From Planctomicrobium sp. (GTDB lineage Bacteria; Planctomycetota; Planctomycetia; Planctomycetales; Planctomycetaceae), in assembly GCA_029259835.1 (NCBI GenBank), contig JAJDEL010000906.1, positions 1 to 6,788 of the forward strand: a stretch of DNA of 6,788 nt, in the 5' to 3' direction. Below the pieces are notes generated by a model. The model had not been told where the DNA came from. It made no database searches and was given only the letters and a program-made list of their open reading frames with translations. Positions within the stretch are counted from its first letter, which is position 1, and each line of letters starts with the position of its first letter. A program made the position numbers and the translations under genes. Positions 1 through 6,788 of the stretch are shown one piece after another.

Positions 1-5
1 CGGTA

Positions 6-1688
6 TTGAATCAAAAGCGCAAAGCAATGGTACGTTTGCATTCAAGGAAATCAGGTACTCTTGCGAGTTACGTTCTGTGCCTGAGACACATCGCTTGCAT
101 TGTCTTCCTGTTCTCAGTGTCGTGCGACGGGCAAGTATTCAGTGCGGATACTGATCGAGCGAACATTGTGTTGATCCTGGCAGATGATCTGGGGTACTCG
201 GATGTGGGTTGTTACGGCGGTGAGATCGATACGCCGAACATTGATCGACTGGCAGAAGAAGGACTCAGGTTTTCGCAGTTCTATAACTGTGCTGTTTGCC
301 GAACATCGCGAGCCGCCTTGCTGACGGGGCTGCATCCTCGGCGCATCAAAGGGCGGATGCTGCACAACAACATGACGACGCTTGCTGAGGTTGCAAAGTC
401 GGCGGGCTACCGTACCAGCCTGATTGGTAAATGGCATTTCCCGGTTACCAAGCCTCAGGATCGTAGCCGATTGCCTACAAAACGCGGTTTCGAGACATTC
501 TATGGTTTGGCGGCAGGCTGCTGCAATTTCTTTGATCCCTCGAAGCCGTTTCCTGATTACTACCGAGGACAGGGACCGGAGCCGTTTCTTGATCAGGAAA
601 CGCCAATCAAGGAGTTCCCTCCAGACTACTATACGACCGACGCGTTCACGGATCGCGCGGTGGAACAAATTCAGGAGTTCGCCAGTGCGAAGGACAGAGC
701 GCCGTTTTTTCTGCACCTCTGTTACACAGCTCCGCATTATCCGCTGCATGCCAGGCCGCAGAGAATCGCGAAGTACAAGGGGCGTTTTGACGATGGTTAC
801 TTTGTGATGCGGGAGCAGCGCATCGAACGCCTCAAGAAACTGGGGCTTATCGATCCGAACTGGAAATTGTCAGAGCCTGATCCTCAGCAAAGTCATCTGA
901 CTTATGATTACGCAATTACTCCCTGGGAAGACGTCGAGAATCAGGTACGCGAAAAACGGCGCATGGAAGTCTACGCAGCAATGGTCGATTCGATGGATGA
1001 GGGGATCGGTCGTGTCATGGATATGATCGAAAGCAGGGGCCTCTCAGAGAACACGTGCATCATCTTTCTGTCCGATAACGGTGGCTGCGCTTCGCACTCA
1101 GGTTATCAAAGTGCCGACGTTCGCCGGGCACACGAAGCCTACAATAGAGCTCTGCCGGGCAGCATCGACACTTACGACTACGTGGCCCAGGGTTGGGGAT
1201 GGGCGCAGAATGCTCCGTTTCGTCGCTACAAGGTATGGACTCACGAGGGCGGCATTTCCACGCCGATGATTGTCCGCTGGCCAAAGAAAGTTCGAGCAGG
1301 CACACTGACGCATCAAGTCGGCCACGTTGTGGATTTCATGCCAACGCTGGTCGAAATGACCGGTGCGACTTATCCCGAAAAACGTATCGAAACGTCTGTG
1401 CTGCCAACGGATGGAGTGAGTCTGTTTCCGGTGTTTGAAGGGAAAAATCGAGTCGGACACCAATCGATTTGCTGGTACCTGTATGGCAATCGTGCTGTAC
1501 GACAAGGGAAATGGAAATTGGTTTGGGGAAGCAACGTTAAAAAATGGGAACTCTTCGATATGGAAGCAGATCGTACGGAAACAAACGACCTGGCTGCCGA
1601 AAATCCGCAGCTTGTCGATCAATTGGAAGCCGAGTGGTTGAAATGGGCAAAGCGTACGGGCGCACCGCTGAAAGGAAACGTTCTATGA
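6..1688 (+). CDS. Secreted family S1 sulfatase (arylsulfatase A-like, formylglycine-dependent)
   Basis: Hydrolyses sulfate esters, probably on a sulfated glycan, in the periplasm or outside the cell. Numbering from the TTG at 6 (560 aa): metal-binding Asp pair D60-D61 in ILADDLGYSD; activation motif CRTSRAALLTG with Cys98, predicted to be converted to formylglycine, and Arg102; K142 in GKWHF; H244 in TAPHYPLHA; D357-N358 in SDNGG; K409 in NAPFRRYK followed by HEGG (413-416). The C-terminal part (about 495-545, GKWKLVWG then WELFD) is the usual small sulfatase subdomain, so the enzyme is full length. The ATG at 27 (residue 8) is an equally good or better start; neither has a clear ribosome-binding site, and the frame stays open to the left edge. 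A basic stretch followed by a hydrophobic segment (about 28-39) forms the signal peptide, with likely cleavage near VFSA-D. The Cys motif has Thr where Pro is usual. The stop overlaps the next gene. Family is certain; substrate is unknown. Confidence 0.96.
   Translation: MNQKRKAMVRLHSRKSGTLASYVLCLRHIACIVFLFSVSCDGQVFSADTDRANIVLILADDLGYSDVGCYGGEIDTPNIDRLAEEGLRFSQFYNCAVCRTSRAALLTGLHPRRIKGRMLHNNMTTLAEVAKSAGYRTSLIGKWHFPVTKPQDRSRLPTKRGFETFYGLAAGCCNFFDPSKPFPDYYRGQGPEPFLDQETPIKEFPPDYYTTDAFTDRAVEQIQEFASAKDRAPFFLHLCYTAPHYPLHARPQRIAKYKGRFDDGYFVMREQRIERLKKLGLIDPNWKLSEPDPQQSHLTYDYAITPWEDVENQVREKRRMEVYAAMVDSMDEGIGRVMDMIESRGLSENTCIIFLSDNGGCASHSGYQSADVRRAHEAYNRALPGSIDTYDYVAQGWGWAQNAPFRRYKVWTHEGGISTPMIVRWPKKVRAGTLTHQVGHVVDFMPTLVEMTGATYPEKRIETSVLPTDGVSLFPVFEGKNRVGHQSICWYLYGNRAVRQGKWKLVWGSNVKKWELFDMEADRTETNDLAAENPQLVDQLEAEWLKWAKRTGAPLKGNVL
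1671..1688 (+). promoter_or_regulatory. Ribosome-binding site and ATGA stop/start overlap coupling the sulfatase to the downstream gene
   Basis: AAAGGA at 1671-1676 lies 8 nt before the ATG at 1685. The TGA stop of the sulfatase (1686-1688) overlaps that ATG by 4 bp in the form ATGA. This fixes the start of the second gene at 1685, although its frame is open further upstream inside the sulfatase gene. The arrangement implies translational coupling and a shared transcript. Confidence 0.8.
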
Positions 1689-3523
1689 CTGTCCGCTTTG
1701 AAACATGCATGCTGATGGCGATGATCACCTGTGGCATTGCGATCACAACGACACCAGTCTGCGGTGCGGAGCCGACAACGCCGGTTGATAAACAGAAATC
1801 GCTGACTCATCCCGCACAATGGCATAACGCCGACAAAGCGGAACGCGTCACGGACATGAGTCGTTGTTTTCCCGCCGAGGCTCTTTCTGATCGTCGCCAT
1901 CATGACAAGTGGAAAGTGTTTGAGTATGAAACGGCCGAATTTTCGGGAAATTGCATATCAATCGGTCGCGAATCTTCGGCCCCCGACCTCACCTTGAAAC
2001 TCGGGAAACAAGGCTGGCATGCCGTCTACATCGGCCTGAGCTCGATCACCAATCTGGTTCGTCCGGCAAAGAATAACGTCGAAGCGAAATTTATGAGCGA
2101 TCCGTCCTACACGCGTGTAAGTAACCGACTTGATCTAGCTTCGCCACGTCGTGATGTGCTGGAAGAGGTATTTCTGGGAACTGCCGATCTGACTGACAAC
2201 GACTTGCAATTCTCCATCGTGCATCAAATGCCCGCGCGGATTCACTACGTTAAAACAATCCCACTGACCGTTGAGGAAGTCACTCAGGTGCTCTCCGATC
2301 GTGCTCAAACGGCGACAAAGACTTCGGTCGCCACCTTCGATGGCTTCACCTGGATCCACCCGTTTCGACCGCAAAACAGGGCCGATCTGGCGGCGACATT
2401 CTCTGACTATCGCGACAGTGACTTCAAGACATGGTGGTTTCAGGTTGGCGGAGCTGATCTTGTGCATCATCCGAGCAAAGTTGGCAACCTAATGGGTGGT
2501 CACCTGGATTCGTTTCCTCGGCCCGCTGATCGCGAGTATGTCGAGTCGGTGCGTCATCTGCATCAACAGGGGATTGATCCATTGCAGGTGGCGGTCGAAG
2601 AAGCGCACGCTCAATCTGCGGAAATACTCGTCTGCCTGAGGGCCGCTGGCTGGAAAGCTGCACCACCGTGGGAGGAATTCTTTAGTAGCGAGTTCTATGA
2701 AGCGCATCCCGAATGGCGCTGCGTTGATCATGACGGAACCCCGACAATGCACCTCAGCTACGCTGTCGAGGAAGTGCAGGATCACCTGATCGATGTCTAT
2801 CGCGAGGCGCTGCAACGCGGAACCGATGGTGCGGGGTTTCTGTTTCATCGCGGCATGCCGATGATGCTTTGGGAAGAACCGTTCCGTCAACGGTTCTTCA
2901 CGGAGTTCGGTGAAGATCCACGCCAGGTGGCAGAAGACGACCCGCGTGTGTTCCAGCTTCGCGCGAAGATCGTCACTGGGTTTATTCGCAAAATCCGAGC
3001 GGTGCTGGATGAAACGTCTGCCGGTCGCGGAGATGCAGATCATCGACTCAAGCTGGCCGTGTCAACATTTGCCACACGCGACGATAACAGGAAGTTTGGC
3101 CTGGATGTTGAACGGTGGATCGAAGAGAAGCTGGTTGACCAGATCGGCATTGCATGGTTCGCTTTCCACACCAGTGGACTGAAAACAAAGTCGGGAGATA
3201 CGTCGTATTACGAAAGCATTACCAACGGCACGGATGTGAAGATCTTCCCTTTCTATGTCGGGTGGAAAATGCCAAGCGCTGAGGTCTTACTGCAGAACGT
3301 TGCCCGCGACTACGACCAAGGAGCCGACGGGATCGCAATCTGGGATCCGAATCAGTTCGTTAACTGGCAAAGTGGCAAGCAACCGTATTGGCCCCTTGTG
3401 TCAAAGCTTGGTCATCGCCAGCGAATCCGCGACGGCTCGCTGCTCTATCAACCTGTCGCAACTCCGCTCACACGACTTGGTGAAAACCACTACAGTCGCT
3501 GGTACCCAAACACCGGTTTCTGA
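1685..3523 (+). CDS. Secreted TIM-barrel glycoside-hydrolase-like protein (GHL10-like), partner of the sulfatase
   Basis: A 612-residue protein with an N-terminal signal peptide: hydrophobic residues about 8-24, likely cleavage after VCGA (residue 28). Residues about 70-200 look beta-rich, possibly a carbohydrate-binding or beta-sandwich region, but I cannot assign a family. Residues about 218-580 have the order seen in uncharacterised GHL10-type TIM barrels: FTWIHPFRP; a long helix leading to QVAVEEAHAQ (301-310); SAEILVCLRAAGW; HPEWRCVDHDG (341-351); LSYAVEEVQDHLIDVYREAL (358-377); TDGAGFLFHRG (380-390); LKLAVSTF; FGLDVERWIEEKLVDQIGIAWF (471-492, read as a barrel strand and helix); and GADGIAIWDPNQ near the end. 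The family fit comes from the pattern of motifs, not from a search. The Asp normally found after the DG-strand seems to be replaced by Phe. Overlap with the sulfatase suggests both act on one glycan. It could instead be a non-catalytic glycan-binding barrel. No catalytic residues can be assigned with confidence. Confidence 0.72.
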   Translation: MTVRFETCMLMAMITCGIAITTTPVCGAEPTTPVDKQKSLTHPAQWHNADKAERVTDMSRCFPAEALSDRRHHDKWKVFEYETAEFSGNCISIGRESSAPDLTLKLGKQGWHAVYIGLSSITNLVRPAKNNVEAKFMSDPSYTRVSNRLDLASPRRDVLEEVFLGTADLTDNDLQFSIVHQMPARIHYVKTIPLTVEEVTQVLSDRAQTATKTSVATFDGFTWIHPFRPQNRADLAATFSDYRDSDFKTWWFQVGGADLVHHPSKVGNLMGGHLDSFPRPADREYVESVRHLHQQGIDPLQVAVEEAHAQSAEILVCLRAAGWKAAPPWEEFFSSEFYEAHPEWRCVDHDGTPTMHLSYAVEEVQDHLIDVYREALQRGTDGAGFLFHRGMPMMLWEEPFRQRFFTEFGEDPRQVAEDDPRVFQLRAKIVTGFIRKIRAVLDETSAGRGDADHRLKLAVSTFATRDDNRKFGLDVERWIEEKLVDQIGIAWFAFHTSGLKTKSGDTSYYESITNGTDVKIFPFYVGWKMPSAEVLLQNVARDYDQGADGIAIWDPNQFVNWQSGKQPYWPLVSKLGHRQRIRDGSLLYQPVATPLTRLGENHYSRWYPNTGF

Positions 3524-3801
3524 CAAAGGGAAAAGACTGCTGGTTTGATTGACCATTGTGAAGATCAACGGCACAGAGGTTTTGCAGGTCAATCACAGCA
3601 TTCCACAATTCGTCAGGGTAAATGAGCCGCAAGGCACGGCACAATTAATGTGTGCGAGCGGGCAAGATCCCATCAGGTCTAAAATCGTGAACACCGCCTC
3701 CCCAAGTAAGATCGTAAAACGAACACTCTAAATGCGCTCTAATTCAATAACTTCTCCTGAAGCACGACTGGCGATGGGGCTTTCGGAAATGTTTTGATGT
3801 A
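3524..3801. other. Spacer between convergent operons, no supported gene
   Basis: A 278-bp stretch lies between the stop of the GHL10-like gene (+) and the stop of the DUF1501 gene (-). The only reading frame of note (3549-3731, TTG start, 60 codons) has no ribosome-binding site and no recognisable motif. Two weak inverted repeats are visible: GCACA/TGTGC with a 7-nt loop at 3639-3655, and TTGAT/ATCAA at 3794-3805, which overlaps the DUF1501 stop. Neither is followed by a T-run on either strand, so I do not call an intrinsic terminator. Transcription from both sides must end in or near here, perhaps Rho-dependently. Confidence 0.55.
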
Positions 3802-5169
3802 TCAAGATAGGATTTCGTGGACGACTCGACCTTGCACGTCGGTCAAGCGAAAATCTCGACCGTTGTACCGATATGTCAGCCGCTGATGATCGATCCCCAT
3901 GAGGTGCAGCAACGTCGCGTGAAGATCATGAATGTGAACACGATCCTTCACAGCATAGTAGCCGTAATCGTCGGTCTCTCCGAAATGAAACCCAGGTTTC
4001 AAACCACCTCCAGCCAGCCACCAGGTGAAACCATGAGGATTGTGATCGCGTCCATCATTGCCTTCAGCGGTCGGAGTTCGACCAAACTCGCCACCCCACA
4101 TCACCAATGTCTCATCCAGCAGCCCGCGAGCATGGAGGTCCGCCAGCAATCCGGCAATCGGCTTATCGACGGCGGTAGCTAATTTCGGGTGGTGCTTGAT
4201 TAAGTTTGAATGATCGTCCCAGGTAATACTTTCCCCTTCGCGATGAGTACATTGAATGAACCGCACACCACGTTCAGTAAGACGTCTAGCTAAGAGGCAC
4301 TGCCGACCGAATGCGGCGGTTTGCTTGTCGCCTGTTCCGTAAAGCTGGTGAGTCGCTTTTGATTCTGCTTCGAGGTCCAATGCTTCGGGAGCTTCTCTCT
4401 GCATGCTAAACGCTAATTCGAAAGAGCGGATCCGCGCATCGAGAACACCATTTGCGCCAAGACCAGAAAATTGATGCTGATTTAATTCCCGCAACAAATC
4501 CAACTTACCACTTTGCAGAGATCGTGTTGATGATGGATCGAGATCGTTGATTGTTGGCACCTTGCCAAAGACGCGAACGCCCTGATGTTGAGCTGGTAGG
4601 AACGAAGCCCCAAAGTTCTGTACGCCACCATGATTCAGCGTCGGGTCAATGGTGACAAAAGCTGGAAGATTACTGTTTTCACTTCCGAGTCCATAGCTGA
4701 TCCACGCTCCCATGCTTGGGCGGACGAACGTATCCGAGCCGGTGTGAATTTTCAGAAGTGCTCCGCCATGTGCTGCATTCGATCCGTGCAATGAATGCAC
4801 GAATGTCATTTTATCGACGTGCTGAGAGACGTACGGAAAAAGCTCACTGGCCCACGTTCCTGATTCTCCGAACTGACGAAATTCCCAGGGGCTGGCAAAC
4901 AAGTTCTTCGTCGGTCGAAACTGAATGCGTGGTTTGTCGAACGGAAGTGGCTTGCCGTGATCTTTTTGCAGTTGCGGTTTATAGTCAAATGTATCAATAG
5001 ACGATGGCCCACCATACATAAACAGAAAAATGACTCGTTTGATCTTGGGAGTCTGAGTTGGTCCGCTGGGAGTAGCGGTCGCCGATTGAGAATAGAGCAA
5101 CTGTGACAGCGCTGGGATCGCAAACCCAGCTGCGGCATTCTGGAGAAGTTGTCGACGGTTGAAAGACAT
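3802..5169 (-). CDS. DUF1501 protein with twin-arginine export signal
   Basis: A complete 455-residue DUF1501 (PF07394) protein. The N-terminus MSFNRRQLLQ, followed by an alanine-rich hydrophobic stretch to about residue 30, is a Tat-type signal, so export in folded form is likely. Family landmarks in order: KRVIFLFMYGGPSSIDTFDY (44-63); HGSNAAHGG (128-136); PSMGAWISYGLG (151-162); FGRQCLLARRLTERGVRFIQ (287-306); WDDHSNL (317-323); GGEFGRTP (359-366); GRDHNPHG (373-380); HDLHATLLHLMGIDH (414-428). Conserved Asp, His and Glu residues in the last blocks fit the alkaline-phosphatase-like fold to which DUF1501 is assigned, but no reaction is established for the family. It starts 7 nt after the DUF1553 gene stop and is the second gene of that operon. 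Its ribosome-binding site is weak (AAGAAA about 4 nt before the ATG), so expression may depend on coupling. The family call is secure; function is unknown. Confidence 0.95.
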   Translation of the reverse strand: MSFNRRQLLQNAAAGFAIPALSQLLYSQSATATPSGPTQTPKIKRVIFLFMYGGPSSIDTFDYKPQLQKDHGKPLPFDKPRIQFRPTKNLFASPWEFRQFGESGTWASELFPYVSQHVDKMTFVHSLHGSNAAHGGALLKIHTGSDTFVRPSMGAWISYGLGSENSNLPAFVTIDPTLNHGGVQNFGASFLPAQHQGVRVFGKVPTINDLDPSSTRSLQSGKLDLLRELNQHQFSGLGANGVLDARIRSFELAFSMQREAPEALDLEAESKATHQLYGTGDKQTAAFGRQCLLARRLTERGVRFIQCTHREGESITWDDHSNLIKHHPKLATAVDKPIAGLLADLHARGLLDETLVMWGGEFGRTPTAEGNDGRDHNPHGFTWWLAGGGLKPGFHFGETDDYGYYAVKDRVHIHDLHATLLHLMGIDHQRLTYRYNGRDFRLTDVQGRVVHEILS

Positions 5170-5176
5170 GAATTTC

Positions 5177-6788
5177 TTATCGGATATGAATAAACTCGTT
5201 GGAACAAATCATAGTATGGATCAAGTGTTGCCAGACGGAAGACTCATCATCAGCCGTACTTGACTCTTCATTCAGTTTTCTGACAAGACTTGCATAGCCA
5301 GCTGAGAGCGTTCGCACTTCGGCTTCGGTCGCAGGACGGCCAAACAGTTTGTGTGAGAGCCAGTCAATTTTACTCCCCAAATCGTTCTTTTGTTCCAGGA
5401 CATCATTTGCCAAGGATTTAGTACGGTCAATGACAAACGGATTGTTCATCAGGAAAAGCGCCTGTTGAGCAACCATTGTTTGTGGACGAACACCGACGTG
5501 CTGTCCGTTTCCAGAGACATCGAAAATCGAAAACATTTCATAACTGCGAACTCGAATGAGCGGCAAATACACCGCACGACATCGGTTCTGGTATACCGCA
5601 TCATCAGTAGTCATTCTCACACGCTTCTTGTTCGGTAACTTGAACATTGTTCCTAGTGGTTCTCCTTCCAGTTCATCAGACACTGCCAGCAATGAATCAC
5701 GAATCGCTTCGGCTTCCAGGCGGCGAATTGGATACGTTGCGAGCAAACGATTCTCGGGATCGAGATTGGTCGCTAATTGGTTGAGGTCGCTGCCTGAACG
5801 ATACGTCGCTGAATTCATCATCAATCGGTGCATCTGCTTCACTGACCAGTCACTACGCACGAATCTGTTTGCTAGCCAATCGAGCAGCTCCGGGTGGGAT
5901 GGAAGCTCTCCTCGCGTTCCAAAGTTCGAGGATGTCCTGACCAGCCCGTATCCAAAATGGTGCTGCCAGATTCGATTCACCATCACACGAGCCGTCAAGG
6001 GATTCTCTGCGTTGGCAATCCAGTTCGCCAATTGCAGTCGACCATTTTCTCCATCAGGCACATTAAACGCAGTAACGATATGGTCAAAGACTTTTGGACT
6101 TCCACGAGCAATCGGTTTGTCACTCAGGTTTGTGTGATTTCCACGAATATGGATCGGAATATCGACCGGCGTTGTAGCATCGACAGCCATCACTGACGAC
6201 GTCTCTGGAATCATTGCCTCGATTTCTTGAATTTTCTTCTTGAGTTCAGCAATCTGGCGATGAATCTTTGGTGAAGAAGTGACATTTGCTTTTCTAATAG
6301 ACAACGCTGGACCGACCACTCCGGTTTCGATGAGATGCTTCTTCGCAGAAAGACCGATCAATCTTCCACCAAAGTGGCCGACCGAATCGAATACGACATC
6401 TGCGTCAAACTTATCAAAGCTCCAATGAAGAATTGGGGAAACCGTCGGCGATTGCTTCTGAAAAAGTCTTAAAACCTGTTGATCGTCGAGTGCTTCGTCA
6501 AAAATGAGAACTTCATCGACATCCCCAATGAATTGCCACTGGCGAGAGGACTCTCGCCGTCCCACGCCGAGAATACTGAACGGAGACGTCGTGACATTCA
6601 ACCCGGTTGCAGCGAGTTGTCCGTTAACAAATAATTTGAGTTGTTTCTCTTCAGAGTCAAATGTGAGGACCAGTTGATGCCATTCACCGTAAGCGAGCGG
6701 TTTAGGTGCCGTGAGAATGGTGTGCGGTTTCGTCCCGTGGTTCCAAACTATTCGAGGAGTGTGACCACGATCAAATCCCAAACTGTGT
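5177..6788 (-). CDS. LamG-like plus DUF1553 planctomycete surface protein, N-terminus beyond the window
   Basis: Only the C-terminal part is present; the frame stays open to the right edge. A TTG at 6779-6781 could be read as a start but falls inside the LamG domain, so it is not real. Counting from that codon: residues 1-108 are a LamG/concanavalin A-like domain (YGEWHQLVLTFD, LKLFVNGQLAATG, FIGDVDEVLIFDEAL); 114-162 resemble the beginning of a second one; 171-192 form a short charged helix; HIRGNHTNLSDKPIARGSP leads into DUF1553 (PF07587) from about 233. DUF1553 landmarks are NPLTARVMVNRIWQHHFGYGLV, SNFGTRGELPSHPELLDWLA, MHRLMMNSATYR, IRRLEAEAIRDSLLAVS, MVAQQALFLMNNPFV and a C-terminal SNEFIHIR. 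Full-length relatives usually carry a cytochrome-c-like domain and DUF1549 before the LamG part; no CXXCH motif is visible here, so that must be checked upstream. Followed after 7 nt by the DUF1501 gene. Role unknown; probably exported. Confidence 0.92.
   Translation of the reverse strand, partial: HSLGFDRGHTPRIVWNHGTKPHTILTAPKPLAYGEWHQLVLTFDSEEKQLKLFVNGQLAATGLNVTTSPFSILGVGRRESSRQWQFIGDVDEVLIFDEALDDQQVLRLFQKQSPTVSPILHWSFDKFDADVVFDSVGHFGGRLIGLSAKKHLIETGVVGPALSIRKANVTSSPKIHRQIAELKKKIQEIEAMIPETSSVMAVDATTPVDIPIHIRGNHTNLSDKPIARGSPKVFDHIVTAFNVPDGENGRLQLANWIANAENPLTARVMVNRIWQHHFGYGLVRTSSNFGTRGELPSHPELLDWLANRFVRSDWSVKQMHRLMMNSATYRSGSDLNQLATNLDPENRLLATYPIRRLEAEAIRDSLLAVSDELEGEPLGTMFKLPNKKRVRMTTDDAVYQNRCRAVYLPLIRVRSYEMFSIFDVSGNGQHVGVRPQTMVAQQALFLMNNPFVIDRTKSLANDVLEQKNDLGSKIDWLSHKLFGRPATEAEVRTLSAGYASLVRKLNEESSTADDESSVWQHLIHTMICSNEFIHIR

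Noticed and set aside
125..132. Possible lipoprotein lipobox (FSVSC) in the sulfatase signal peptide
   Set aside because: The residue three before the Cys is Ser rather than Leu, Val or Ile, so an ordinary signal peptidase I site near VFSA is more likely.
114..749. Long antisense reading frame opposite the sulfatase
   Set aside because: It is a shadow of the strongly supported sulfatase, and its translation shows no motif or domain.
1544..1684. Upstream extension of the second gene into the sulfatase gene
   Set aside because: The ATG at 1685 has a good ribosome-binding site and begins a proper signal peptide. The upstream 47 residues would bury that signal and overlap the sulfatase C-terminal coding region.
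3639..3655. GCACA/TGTGC inverted repeat as a terminator
   Set aside because: The stem has only 5 bp, and no T-run follows on either strand.
3680..3726. Imperfect direct repeat (TAAAATCGTGAACAC and TAAGATCGTAAAACGAACAC)
   Set aside because: There are only two copies, with mismatches and a gap, and no third copy or flanking mobile element. It is compatible with chance in a short AT-rich spacer.
3549..3731. 60-codon reading frame with a TTG start in the convergent spacer
   Set aside because: It has no ribosome-binding site, no family motif or signal, and continues a frame that is only a shadow of the upstream gene. Chance is the simplest explanation.
5556..6196. Plus-strand frames opposite the DUF1553 gene
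   Set aside because: The minus strand encodes clear DUF1553 motifs over the same interval, and the plus-strand translations show no family features.

Overview
The window looks like chromosomal DNA from a planctomycete, probably a marine or aquatic Pirellulales/Planctomycetales-type bacterium. The assignment rests on gene content: a secreted formylglycine-type sulfatase, plus a tandem DUF1553/DUF1501 pair, an architecture characteristic of Planctomycetes and some Verrucomicrobia. All four genes run to normal family ends without internal stops or frameshifts. I see no RNA genes, insertion sequences, CRISPR arrays or phage genes.

Left half (about 1-3523, + strand): a two-gene operon. A family S1 arylsulfatase-like enzyme with an N-terminal export signal overlaps by 4 bp (ATGA) with a 612-residue secreted protein. 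The C-terminal two thirds of that protein resemble the TIM-barrel 'glycosyl hydrolase-like 10' (GHL10) group. The translational coupling suggests that both exported proteins work on the same substrate, plausibly a sulfated glycan: the sulfatase removes sulfate esters and the partner binds or cuts the chain. The substrate cannot be read from the sequence.

Middle (3524-3801): a 278-bp spacer between convergent genes, with no convincing gene and no classical intrinsic terminator.

Right half (3802-6788, - strand): a second operon, read right to left. A DUF1553 protein comes first; its N-terminus lies beyond the right edge, and the visible part is LamG-like domain, second partial LamG-like segment, short helix, DUF1553. 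Seven bases later comes a DUF1501 protein with a twin-arginine signal. Such pairs are abundant in planctomycete genomes and their biochemical role is not established. They are commonly found near sulfatases and carbohydrate-degrading enzymes, as here.

No clear new system was found. The points most worth a second look are the pairing of the sulfatase with a poorly characterised GHL10-like protein that seems to lack a usual acidic residue, the Thr variant of the sulfatase activation motif, and the apparent half LamG domain inside the DUF1553 protein.
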